NCBI RefSeq assembly: GCF_027489515.1
Contig: NZ_JAIXZS010000083.1
Coordinates: forward strand, 187,686-251,685
Length of the DNA stretch: 64,000 bases
Source: Novosphingobium sp.
GTDB taxonomy: Bacteria > Pseudomonadota > Alphaproteobacteria > Sphingomonadales > Sphingomonadaceae
Direction: 5' to 3'
The notes beneath the pieces were generated by a model. The model was not told the origin of the DNA and searched no databases. It was given only the letters and a program-made list of their open reading frames with translations. This document shows, one piece after another, positions 56,001-64,000 of the stretch (the stretch's first letter is position 1; each line of letters opens with the position of its first letter). The translations under genes and the position numbers were made by a program.

Positions 56001-56492
56001 AAGCTGATCGAACGACTGCCGGAACTCGCTCCTGAACAGCGCGGGGAGGCGGCGCGCCGGTGGCTTGATCGCATGGCCGCCGATTTCGATGCAGATGCCC
56101 GCGAAGCCATGGCGGCCGCGGCGCTGCGGGTCCTTGCGGAGCCGGCCTGGGCCGAAGTGTTCGGTCCCGGCTCGCTGGCGGAAGTGCCGATTGCGGCCGT
56201 GGTCGGCGAACGCGTGGTGAGCGGAACGCTCGACCGGTTGCTGCTTGCAGAGAGCCACGTCCGCGTGGTCGATTTCAAGACCGACCGCCGCCCGCCGCAA
56301 GCAATCGCCGATGTTCCAGTGGCCAGCCTCAGGCAGATGGCAGCCTATGTTGCGGCGCTCGAAGTGATCTATCCCGGGCGGCAGATCGAGGCGGCGCTAC
56401 TTTATACCCACACGCCGCTGTTGATCGTGATTCCCGAGGACGTGATCGCGGCGCACAAGCCAGCCCTTCAGGGCGCGCAGGAAAGCTTTTAG
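53007..56492 (+). CDS. addA: Double-strand break repair helicase-nuclease AddA
   Basis: A 1161-residue UvrD-type helicase fused to a RecB-like nuclease. Walker A is SASAGTGKTQVL, with K31. The Walker B motif is HILVDEAQDTN, and motif V/VI includes MTVHGSKGLEAPIVILAD and LLYVAMTRAEEAL. The C-terminal nuclease motif VVDFKTDR holds D1089 and K1091. It partners AddB. Translation begins at GTG 53007, overlapping the addB stop by four bases; an ATG at 52980 lies within addB and adds no conserved sequence. Two acidic/Pro-rich linkers (near residues 545 and 945) are not typical motifs. Confidence 0.94.
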   Translation: MSKVYPLKDNQRLAVQPRRTVWLSASAGTGKTQVLSARVLRLLLQDGVSPDQILCLTFTKAGAAEMATRVNDVLARWVRLPETELARELGDIGASMGPQTVARARSLFAAVLDCPGGGLRIETIHAFSQWLLGAFPAEAGLVPGTRAMEDRDRDLLLREVLADLLIEAEEQGDEALFDALEDLSLRMGEDAVPAFLLRCASAHDLWDGPGAWQPPLRPRINRLLGLDAEEDGAGLADLVRDSVFDVRAVEICMEANRRWGARTGLDAAAVMQDWLDAAPAARIAGLDGFAEVFLTKAGQPRSSKNLEKHEPNYADYQLCVIEDLQRVQEMRALVDLAARLDPALTLGRRFALAWAEAKAREGFIDFDDQIRAAADLLTKRAPAEWIRYKLDRRFDHILVDEAQDTNAAQWRIVLDGLVGDFFSGEGQKSEEALRTLFVVGDYKQAIFGFQGTSPENFAAARERVRRELGALAEVTADPSRELLPLGLGRSYRTAASVLAFVDRAIAAIGPDRFGLPEAPEQHQGDEGRPGMVTLWRTVGGAVDEDEEAPPGEGDEGGEAWLSRPDRIMADQIAQQVRQWLDDGFPLHKGGPRRATPGDIMVLVRSRKALAGLIVARLHARGVPVAGVDRLRLGAPLAVKDLVAALRFCAQPLDDLNLAALLVSPLIGWSQDMLLEHGYRDKGVRLWDHLRANEGPATYPAMEQLRGALGRADFGTPAQLLHWLLVGPWQGRRKLVARLGAEANDPIDELINAASAYATSQTPSLVGFLQWFDAGDGELKREAGQKADLVRVMTVHGSKGLEAPIVILADAAADPDASRLRDLSLEEAVLEDRRKVPLPPLNKAEKAGPVREAAERAAQAEREEHWRLLYVAMTRAEEALFIAGALGSRAKEPPEESWYAQFAPLFGEEEGAWREDPIWGASRQLGGLGPLPASVAKVQPPTDPDEPLPDWLAAPLPAEPRPPRPLAPSGLGEAGDASDPPSPPGPAARLAARRGTLLHKLIERLPELAPEQRGEAARRWLDRMAADFDADAREAMAAAALRVLAEPAWAEVFGPGSLAEVPIAAVVGERVVSGTLDRLLLAESHVRVVDFKTDRRPPQAIADVPVASLRQMAAYVAALEVIYPGRQIEAALLYTHTPLLIVIPEDVIAAHKPALQGAQESF

Positions 56493-56558
56493 CGCTGCTT
56501 TCTTGCGCCGCGCGCCAGACCGCTTACATACCGGACCAACCCAAAGGAGTTCCCTGCT

Positions 56559-56879
56559 ATGGCCACCAAAGCCGTTACCGATGCCAGCTTCGCCGCCGAT
56601 GTGCTCGGCTCCGACAAGCCTGTACTTGTCGATTTCTGGGCGGACTGGTGCGGCCCCTGCAAGATGATCGGCCCCGCGCTCGAGGAGATTTCGGACGAGC
56701 TTGCCGACAAGGTTTCCATCGTGAAGATGGATATCATGGAGAACACGGCGATCCCCGGCGAAATCGGCGTGCAGTCGATCCCGCTGATGGTGCTGTTCAA
56801 GGATGGCAAGGCCGTCGCCCAGAAGCTCGGCGCCGCACCGAAGAGCCAGCTCAAGGGCTGGCTGGAGAGCGTACTCTAA
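56559..56879 (+). CDS. trxA: Thioredoxin
   Basis: A 106-residue thioredoxin with the canonical active site WADWCGPCKMIGPALEEI and cis-Pro segment SIPLMVLFKDG. It reduces protein disulfides in the cytoplasm, including ribonucleotide reductase and peroxiredoxins. A strong AAAGGAG ribosome binding site precedes the ATG. It follows addA by 66 bases, the standard order in alphaproteobacteria. Confidence 0.96.
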   Translation: MATKAVTDASFAADVLGSDKPVLVDFWADWCGPCKMIGPALEEISDELADKVSIVKMDIMENTAIPGEIGVQSIPLMVLFKDGKAVAQKLGAAPKSQLKGWLESVL

Positions 56880-56909
56880 CCGAAGAAGCCGCTTTGCCGG
56901 TTGGCAAGC

Positions 56910-56952
56910 CCGAAGCGGGGTGCAAGACTGCGGTCCTGCACCCCAGCTTCGG
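56910..56952 (+). terminator. Hairpin between trxA and the M28 peptidase gene
   Basis: A 15-bp stem with a single unpaired A (56910-56924 with 56937-56952), with a small GAC/GTC inner pairing. It has no U-tract and ends 12 bases before the peptidase ATG, so it may partly hide the peptidase ribosome binding site rather than only terminate. Confidence 0.55.
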
Positions 56953-56964
56953 AGCCAGTACCTG

Positions 56965-58596
56965 ATGCCGACCCCATCCCATCGCCGGATTGCCCTTCTT
57001 CTTGCCGCGGGCCTGCTGGCCTCGGCCGTGCCGTTTCCCGCGCTGGCCGCGCCGGAGGGCGATAGTGCCGCGATCGCGCGGATCATCGATGAAGGCATGA
57101 ACCGGAGCGAGGCGATGACCACCGCCTCTGCGTTGATGGACCGCATTGGCGCGCGTCTCACCAATTCGGAAAACCATCGCAAGGCGGAAGGCTGGGCGAT
57201 GGAGCAACTGCGCAAGCAGGGTCTTGCCAATGTCCATGTCGAGCCGTTCGATTTCGGGCTTGGATGGAACCTCGACAGCTATTCGGTGGCGATGGTGAGC
57301 CCGCGCGTGCTCCCGCTCACGGCGATCCCGGTGGCGTGGTCGCCGGGGACTGCTGGGACCGTGCGGGCTCCGATCTTGATCGCGCCGATCTCGCGCGAGG
57401 AGCACTTTGCGGAGTGGAAGGGCAAGCTGGCCGGCAAGATCGTGCTGGTCTCGCTTCCGGGCCAGACGAGCGAGAGCAAGGGGCCGGTCTTCCAGCGCTA
57501 CACCGATGCAGATATCGCCGAGCTCGATACTTATACCAAGCCGGTGTTCGATCCCGATGCCACCGCGCTGCAAGTGCGTAATCGCCGTTTTCAGGGCAAG
57601 CTTGCGGCCTTCCTCAAGGCTGAGGGCGCGCTCGCGCTGGTCAAGATCAGCTACCGCGATGGCAAGCTGGTTCACGGCGAAGGCTATGATTTCCAACCGG
57701 GCGAGACGCTGGCGGTGCCGGCAATCGAACTGGCGCAGGAAGATTATCGCCGGCTCGTCCGCCTCGCCAAGACGGGCGCAGCGCCGGAGCTGGCGATCAC
57801 CGTTGCGGCCCGCTTTGACGACAGCAACTTGCGCGCGGAAAACGTGGTCGCCGAAATCCCGGGGAGCGATCCCAAGGCGGGCTTTGTCATGGCCGGCGCG
57901 CATTTCGACAGCTGGATCGCAGGCGACGGCGCCAATGACAACGGGGCGGGGAGCGTGACGGTGATTGAGGCGGCGCGCCTGATTGCCAAGCTCGGCGTCA
58001 AGCCGAAGCGCACGATCCGCTTCGTGCTGTGGAGCGGGGAAGAGCAGGGCCTGCTCGGCAGCCGCGCCTATATCGAGCAGCACTTGGCGAGCCGGCCGGT
58101 CGACCCCGCGCTCAAGGGCATCGATTCCTACGCGGCATGGCGCAATACCTTCCCGATCACGCCGAAGCCGGAGTACAACCAGCTCAAGGCGTACTTCAAC
58201 ATGGACAACGGTTCCGGCCGGTTCCGAGGCATCTACAGCGAGGGCAATCTCGGCGCGGAAAAGCTGCTCAAGGAATGGCTTTCGCCCTTCGATATGCTGG
58301 GCGCAGACAAACTGGTGGTGAGCAAGACTGGCGGCACCGACCACGTGTTCATGCAGGCGATCGGGCTGCCCGGTTACCAGTTCATTCAGGACCCGCTCGA
58401 CTATGACAGCCGGGTCCACCACTCCAATCTCGATACGGTCGACCACATGCGCGCCGACGACATGCGGCAGGCAGCGGTCATCATGGCGGGGATGTTGTGG
58501 CAGGCCGCCAACAGCGACAAGGAACTGCCGCGCGCGGTCCTGCCGACACAGCCGGTGCCGACCGACCCGTTCAAGGTGCGCGATCCTTCGCAGTAA
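56965..58596 (+). CDS. Exported M28-family zinc metallopeptidase
   Basis: A 543-residue aminopeptidase-type enzyme with a signal peptide (residues 1-29, ending ALAA). The two-zinc site is visible: H313 (AHFDSW), D325 (GANDNGAG), E359 and E360 (SGEEQG), a later Asp in FNMDNGSG, and a His in VHHSNLDTVD. A PA-like insert lies before the catalytic domain. It is probably periplasmic or secreted and trims peptides. No clear ribosome binding site precedes the ATG, which lies just after a hairpin. It converges on the inositol monophosphatase gene with a four-base gap. Confidence 0.88.
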   Translation: MPTPSHRRIALLLAAGLLASAVPFPALAAPEGDSAAIARIIDEGMNRSEAMTTASALMDRIGARLTNSENHRKAEGWAMEQLRKQGLANVHVEPFDFGLGWNLDSYSVAMVSPRVLPLTAIPVAWSPGTAGTVRAPILIAPISREEHFAEWKGKLAGKIVLVSLPGQTSESKGPVFQRYTDADIAELDTYTKPVFDPDATALQVRNRRFQGKLAAFLKAEGALALVKISYRDGKLVHGEGYDFQPGETLAVPAIELAQEDYRRLVRLAKTGAAPELAITVAARFDDSNLRAENVVAEIPGSDPKAGFVMAGAHFDSWIAGDGANDNGAGSVTVIEAARLIAKLGVKPKRTIRFVLWSGEEQGLLGSRAYIEQHLASRPVDPALKGIDSYAAWRNTFPITPKPEYNQLKAYFNMDNGSGRFRGIYSEGNLGAEKLLKEWLSPFDMLGADKLVVSKTGGTDHVFMQAIGLPGYQFIQDPLDYDSRVHHSNLDTVDHMRADDMRQAAVIMAGMLWQAANSDKELPRAVLPTQPVPTDPFKVRDPSQ

Positions 58597-58600
58597 CTGC

Positions 58601-59404
58601 TTAGCTGGCAGCGCTACTGCGCTTCACAAATTCCTCGAATAGCGCGGGCGAAGAGGCTGCAAACAGGCCTTTTTGCCCGTGCTGGTCAGTGCGGTAAGCT
58701 GAGCCATCGGGCCGCGCGGCCATGCCGCCCGCTTCGTTGACGAAGAGCACGCCCGCGGCGTGGTCCCAGGGCAAGGTGCGCTCGAACACCGAGATGTCGT
58801 TCACGCCAAGCGCGAGGCGCGGATACTGCTCGGCGGCGCAGCGCGGGATATCGACCAGAGTGTAGAATGGCGCGATGCGCTGCTGCACCGCGGCGCGGGC
58901 GGCGGGATCGAGAAAGACTGTGCTGATCGCGGCGATGGGCGGCGTCTCACCAGTAGGGCGCGCCATGACCCGCTCGCCGTTGACGAAGGCGCCCTTGCCC
59001 TTGTGCGCGATGCAGAGGCGATCCTGCAGCGGATCGTAGATCCAGCCGCTCTGCGTCTCGCCGCCGTCGCTGAGGGCAAGGATAATGCCGAAGGGCGGCT
59101 TGCCGGCAGCGAAGTTGTTGGTGCCATCCACCGGATCGATGATCCAACACAGGCCGCTATCAAGCCGCGCGGACAGCGTGGGATCGGCATGGACCGCTTC
59201 CTCGCCGACAATCGCCGCTTCGGGAAGGATGCCCGCAAGACCTTCAGCCAGCAGCACTTCCGCCTCGGTATCGGCAATCGTGACCATGTCATTGACCGCC
59301 TTGGCAATCACTTCGTGCGCCGCGAGGGTCTGGTAACGCGGCAGGATTGCTTCGGCGGCAACCCGGCGCAGCAGTGCGGCTATCTGGGTATCGAGAGCAG
59401 TCAT
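58601..59404 (-). CDS. Inositol monophosphatase-family protein
   Basis: A 267-residue magnesium- and lithium-sensitive phosphatase-fold protein. VGEEAV supplies the metal-binding Glu, IIDPVDGTNNFAAGKPPF is the core signature, and PWDHAAGVLFVNEAGG is the second. It may act on inositol monophosphate, histidinol phosphate or PAP; all are members of this fold. It is the last gene of a leftward operon and overlaps the GST gene by four bases. The longer frame that starts at 59572 is a shadow of the GST gene. Confidence 0.92.
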   Translation of the reverse strand: MTALDTQIAALLRRVAAEAILPRYQTLAAHEVIAKAVNDMVTIADTEAEVLLAEGLAGILPEAAIVGEEAVHADPTLSARLDSGLCWIIDPVDGTNNFAAGKPPFGIILALSDGGETQSGWIYDPLQDRLCIAHKGKGAFVNGERVMARPTGETPPIAAISTVFLDPAARAAVQQRIAPFYTLVDIPRCAAEQYPRLALGVNDISVFERTLPWDHAAGVLFVNEAGGMAARPDGSAYRTDQHGQKGLFAASSPALFEEFVKRSSAAS

Positions 59405-60006
59405 GTGAGGGGGATCATCACGGTTTCGGCATATCCTGGCTGTTGCTGCAGGCGGGCGTACCACGCCGCAAGGTGCGGCAGATTGGCGCGCGGGATCGGC
59501 AAAGAATAGAACGTGTGGGCATAGACGCCCATCGGCATGTCCGCGATCCCGAAACGCTGGCCCGAAAGCCATTCGCGCTTGGCGAGTTCGGCATCAAGCA
59601 CGGCCATCATGGAATTGGATGCTTCGGCGGATGCGGACACGGCCGGGTCGTCGGCGTCCTTGCCTTGCCGGACGCAACCGAGGAAGGCATCGCGCTGTGC
59701 ATCGGCGAAGTGGAACTGCCAATCCATCCACTTGTCGCCCTGCGCGCGATCGGCGGGTTCGGCGCTGCGGAAATCAGGCGCGTAAGCATCCGCGAGGTAG
59801 CGCAGGATGGCGTTCGATTCCCACAGCACGACCGGCCCGTCCTCGATGGCCGGGATCATGCGGTTGGGATTGAGCGCGAGGTATTCCGGAGTGAAGCCGA
59901 ACGCGCCGCCCATGTCGATCCGGCGGTGCGGCAGGCCCATCGCGATGGCAGCCCAAGCCACCTTCTTGACGTTGTGCGAATTGAGGCGGCCCCAGATGGT
60001 GATCAT
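59401..60006 (-). CDS. Glutathione S-transferase
   Basis: A 201-residue GST. The N-terminal thioredoxin-like domain reads ITIWGRLNSHNVKKVAWA, with Ser near residue 10 as the likely glutathione-activating residue. The glutathione-binding RMIPAIEDGPVVLWESNAIL block follows, and the C-terminal helical domain has FGIADMPMGVYAHTFY. It conjugates or isomerises electrophiles in the cytoplasm; the substrate is unknown. It starts nine bases after argJ and overlaps the monophosphatase gene. Confidence 0.92.
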   Translation of the reverse strand: MITIWGRLNSHNVKKVAWAAIAMGLPHRRIDMGGAFGFTPEYLALNPNRMIPAIEDGPVVLWESNAILRYLADAYAPDFRSAEPADRAQGDKWMDWQFHFADAQRDAFLGCVRQGKDADDPAVSASAEASNSMMAVLDAELAKREWLSGQRFGIADMPMGVYAHTFYSLPIPRANLPHLAAWYARLQQQPGYAETVMIPLT

Positions 60007-60014
60007 CGGGCGGC

Positions 60015-61241
60015 TCAGCTGCGGTAGTCGGCGTTGATCGCGATGTAGCCGTGCGTGAGATCGCAGGTCCATACCGTCGCGCGGCCCGCGCCGAGACCGA
60101 GATCGACTTCGATGGTGATTTCCCGCCCCTTGAGGTGCGCGGCGACCGGTGCCTCGTCATAATCCGGCAGAGGCTGGCCTTCGCGCGCGGCCCAGGTGCC
60201 GCCGAAGCCGATCGAGAGGCGGTCGCGGTCAGCCGGTTCGCCCGCCTTGCCAACGGCCATGACGACGCGGCCCCAGTTGGCATCCTCGCCGGCAATGGCA
60301 GTCTTCACGAGCGGCGAGTTGGCAATGGCAAGGCCGACGCGGCGAGCGCTCTCGTCGCTCACTGCGCCGCTCACGGTCACGGCAATGAACTTCTGCGCTC
60401 CTTCGCCATCGCGCACGACGAGGTGGGCGAGTTGGCGGCAGACGTCATGCAGCGCGGCGGCAAAGGCATCGGCGCCGGCGCTTTCGGCCGAGACGAGCGG
60501 CGCGTTGCCTGCGGCGCCGGTCGCAAAGGCGAGCACGGTGTCGCTTGTCGAAGTGTCGCTGTCGACGGTGATGCAGGAGAAGGTGCGGTTGTTGGCGTCC
60601 GAAAGGCAGGCCTGCAGGAACGCTGGATCGACCGCCGCGTCGGTGAACACATAGCCCAGCATGGTCGCCATATCAGGCGCGATCATGCCTGAGCCCTTGA
60701 TGATCGCGCAGAGCGTGACCTTAACGCCGTCGACCATGACCGTGGCGGTCGCGCCCTTGGCGAAGGTATCGGTGGTGCCGATCGTGTTGGCGGCCTCTTC
60801 CCAAGAGCACGGCTCGGCAAGCAGGGCTGCTTCGATTCCCGCGCGGGCCTTGTCCTTGGGCAATGGCACGCCGATAACCCCGGTGGACGAAACGAACACC
60901 TGTTCGCGCGGGCAGGCGAGGTGCGCCGCGATCTGATCCATGATCGCCTCGACCGCCTCGCGCCCGCGATAGCCGGTGAAGGCATTCGAATTGCCCGCGT
61001 TGACGACCAGCGCCCGCGCCCGGCCCTGGGCAATGTTGATCCGCCCGAGTTCCACTTCGGAGGAGCAGCAGACATTGCGGGTGAACACGCCCGCGACTGC
61101 CGTACCTTCGGCCAGTTTGACGAACGTGAGGTCGCAGCGGCCCCAATCCTTGTAGCCGGCGCGGGCGATGCGCGGCGTGGCTCCGGCAATGGCAGGAAGC
61201 GCGGGGAAGGGCTGAGCCAGCGGGGAAACGGCATGAGTCAT
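60015..61241 (-). CDS. argJ: Bifunctional ornithine acetyltransferase/N-acetylglutamate synthase
   Basis: A 408-residue autoproteolytic enzyme of arginine synthesis. It recycles the acetyl group from N-acetylornithine to glutamate and, in bifunctional forms, also makes N-acetylglutamate from acetyl-CoA. The self-cleavage site is in GMIAPDMATMLGYVFTD, with nucleophile Thr193. KGSGMIAPD and the C-terminal LTHGYIAINADYRS are typical. It begins 18 bases after the acyltransferase gene on the same strand and is followed by GST. Whether it is mono- or bifunctional cannot be told from sequence alone. Confidence 0.95.
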   Translation of the reverse strand: MTHAVSPLAQPFPALPAIAGATPRIARAGYKDWGRCDLTFVKLAEGTAVAGVFTRNVCCSSEVELGRINIAQGRARALVVNAGNSNAFTGYRGREAVEAIMDQIAAHLACPREQVFVSSTGVIGVPLPKDKARAGIEAALLAEPCSWEEAANTIGTTDTFAKGATATVMVDGVKVTLCAIIKGSGMIAPDMATMLGYVFTDAAVDPAFLQACLSDANNRTFSCITVDSDTSTSDTVLAFATGAAGNAPLVSAESAGADAFAAALHDVCRQLAHLVVRDGEGAQKFIAVTVSGAVSDESARRVGLAIANSPLVKTAIAGEDANWGRVVMAVGKAGEPADRDRLSIGFGGTWAAREGQPLPDYDEAPVAAHLKGREITIEVDLGLGAGRATVWTCDLTHGYIAINADYRS

Positions 61242-61259
61242 GCCGCGCTGCCTAGCGGC

Positions 61260-62318
61260 TCATGCAGGGTGCCGCAATTGACTTGGAGCCCGCCGCGGCA
61301 GCTTTAGGCCGGCCGCCAGGGGCGATCTGGCAAGCAGTAGAGCGAGTGCAGGCGCTGCAGCCAGGGCGGTGAGGCGCAGGCCAAGGCCTGCAGGCTCACC
61401 CGGCTGCGCAAACAGCACCTTCGGTACTTCGAGAACCGGGTAATGGATGGCGTAGAGCGGAAACGAAAGGGCTCCCAGCCACTGGCATGGCCCAACCAGC
61501 TTGTCCGGCAGTCTCGCTCCGGCAGCACACGCCATAATGGCGATGAACAGCAGGGCGACGAACGGATCGGCATAGCGTGCCGGGACGCCCAGCGCAGGCG
61601 GCGCAACCATGAGAACAGCCATGGCCGCCGGCGCCGTCCACCACGGCAAAGCCGCGCCCGCGCTCTGTCCTGCGCCGCTGCGGCGAAGGACGATGCCGAA
61701 AGCATAGGCAGACGTCGCCCGGAAAAGGCCCGCTATGAGCGTCGTGGGGCCAGCGCCAACATCGAGAGATCCATGCCCGAACGCGAGTACGGCGGCGAAG
61801 AGCCAGCACAGCGCGGCCGTGCAGAGCAGCGCGCGCATGCCCAGCTTGCGCAAGATCCAGAGATGCAGGGCGTTGAGGAGCAGCTCGCACCACAGCGACC
61901 AGTGCGCCTGATTGAGCGGAAAGAGCGGCAGATTGGGATCGCCACCCGGTGCGAGCAGCAGGTGAGCAAGCAACAGGCCTGCGGTGCCCGGCAGACGGGG
62001 GTCCGCCGCATGGACAAGCGCGCCGATCAGCGCGCCAAGCGCCAGCAGCGGCCAGAAGCGCGTCACGCGCCCCATCAGCAACCCGGTGGGACTTGTCCCG
62101 CCGCGACCGGCCTCGAAGACGGGAACGAGGACAAAGCCGCTGAGCATGAAAAAGAAATCGACGGCAAGGTATCCGCGCGAGAACAGCGATGTCTCTCCAG
62201 CGATATCGCTGAAGTGAAACAGCAGCACGAAAAGCGCGGCAAGCCCGCGCAGCCCGTCGAACTGGACGAGGCGTGTGCTTGTGGCGCTCTGCTGCAGGGT
62301 ACTCGGGGCCGTCATCAC
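61260..62318 (-). CDS. Acyltransferase-3 family membrane protein
   Basis: A 352-residue multi-pass membrane protein of the acyltransferase 3 family (OafA, NodX, ExoZ type), which O-acylates surface polysaccharides or lipids. The N-terminal signature FDGLRGLAALFVLLFHFSD carries the conserved Arg and His. VDFFFMLSGFVL is the second conserved block, followed by about eight further hydrophobic helices. It leads the leftward operon acyltransferase-argJ-GST-monophosphatase. The grouping with argJ is probably incidental. Confidence 0.9.
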   Translation of the reverse strand: MMTAPSTLQQSATSTRLVQFDGLRGLAALFVLLFHFSDIAGETSLFSRGYLAVDFFFMLSGFVLVPVFEAGRGGTSPTGLLMGRVTRFWPLLALGALIGALVHAADPRLPGTAGLLLAHLLLAPGGDPNLPLFPLNQAHWSLWCELLLNALHLWILRKLGMRALLCTAALCWLFAAVLAFGHGSLDVGAGPTTLIAGLFRATSAYAFGIVLRRSGAGQSAGAALPWWTAPAAMAVLMVAPPALGVPARYADPFVALLFIAIMACAAGARLPDKLVGPCQWLGALSFPLYAIHYPVLEVPKVLFAQPGEPAGLGLRLTALAAAPALALLLARSPLAAGLKLPRRAPSQLRHPA

Positions 62319-62425
62319 CCCAGCCTAGACCGCCGTCTGATAAAAATGCCTAAACTGCTGGTCACCATGATGGGCGCGCATGAGAAATTGCCTTTTCTGC
62401 TGAAGCGCCCTATCTGCGGGCTCCG

Positions 62426-62686
62426 ATGCGTTTGCTTCTCGTCCTTCTTGCCCTGCTTTCAGGCCTCTCGCTTTCCGAAGTGGGGGCAATGTCCGCGCGC
62501 TCCGAAGTCATCGGTGCGGCTGCAGGTACCGTGCTGGTGGCAAGCCCTCAGCGCACGGCTGCGGTGGGCCTCGCCAAGGCACAGCGCCCGGCGTGCGAAC
62601 AGCGCTCGGTCCGCACGGTAGTCCTACCCGCTCTCGCGTTCATCCGCGCGATCAGCATCAGGATCTGGGACCGGCCGCTCGAATAG
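62426..62686 (+). CDS. Small exported hypothetical protein upstream of secA
   Basis: An 86-residue protein with a hydrophobic signal-like N-terminus (LLLVLLALLSGLSLSEVGAM). The C-terminal end is LPALAFIRAISIRIWDRPLE, which resembles small proteins found next to secA in other sphingomonads as I remember them. No function can be given. It precedes secA by 97 bases; a secM-like regulatory role is possible but there is no visible arrest motif. Confidence 0.65.
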   Translation: MRLLLVLLALLSGLSLSEVGAMSARSEVIGAAAGTVLVASPQRTAAVGLAKAQRPACEQRSVRTVVLPALAFIRAISIRIWDRPLE

Positions 62687-62783
62687 CGCCAAGTTTCCGC
62701 TTGCTACCCGCTCCGCGTGAACGCGGACGCCTGACTTGCGCGGCCTTTTTTCGCGCACCCCATTTCAGAACAGGAATACAGCC

Positions 62784-64000
<1,217 letters not shown>

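Overview
The window looks like the chromosome of an alphaproteobacterium of the order Sphingomonadales, most likely a Novosphingobium-type sphingomonad. The grounds are the high GC content, three large TonB-dependent receptors, a sphingomonad-type FtsB, a DivL-like kinase with tyrosine at the phospho-acceptor site, and the gene order divL-tsaE-amgK-murU-addB-addA-trxA that is typical of alphaproteobacteria. No rRNA, tRNA, CRISPR array, insertion sequence, phage gene or attachment site was seen.

Bases 1-13400 hold catabolic and envelope genes: the 5' end of an amine dehydrogenase heavy chain, a TetR regulator with a candidate operator, a two-subunit molybdenum aldehyde/isoquinoline-type dehydrogenase (iorAB-like), two TonB-dependent receptors, a TPR-sulfotransferase, a DUF1223 protein and a GNAT acetyltransferase.

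Bases 13400-24050 look like one regulated catabolic island. A TonB receptor diverges from an operon encoding a GntR regulator, an HMG-CoA-lyase-like enzyme, hydantoinase/oxoprolinase A and B, a CaiB-type CoA transferase and an isochorismatase-fold amidohydrolase. Near-identical TGTATACA palindromes lie before the GntR gene and across the start of the lyase gene. A MarR gene with two strong palindromes in its leader and a Kef-type antiporter follow.

Bases 25900-35000 are the most unusual part. A small beta-rich protein and a thioesterase lead to a large RTX/type I-secreted protein. Divergent from it is a two-gene unit encoding a TIR-membrane-TPR protein and a helical-SLOG-class III cyclase-homology protein whose substrate-specifying residues are replaced. 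A Pro/Ala-rich protein of unknown function comes next. The TIR/SLOG/cyclase pair recalls parts of the Pycsar and Thoeris anti-phage systems but matches neither layout as I know them. It is the best candidate here for an undescribed signalling or defence module.

Bases 35000-45400 are mixed housekeeping and stress genes: ftsB, folE, an alpha/beta hydrolase, a MOSC protein, a TorF-like porin, katG, a sterol desaturase with a membrane partner, a peroxiredoxin and ahcY. The ahcY leader carries a 20-bp palindrome and an intrinsic terminator.

Bases 45400-64000 are core genome: divL, tsaE, the amgK-murU cell-wall recycling pair, the addBA recombination nuclease, trxA, an M28 peptidase, a leftward operon (acyltransferase, argJ, GST, inositol monophosphatase), a small conserved exported protein, and the first 405 codons of secA, which runs off the right edge.
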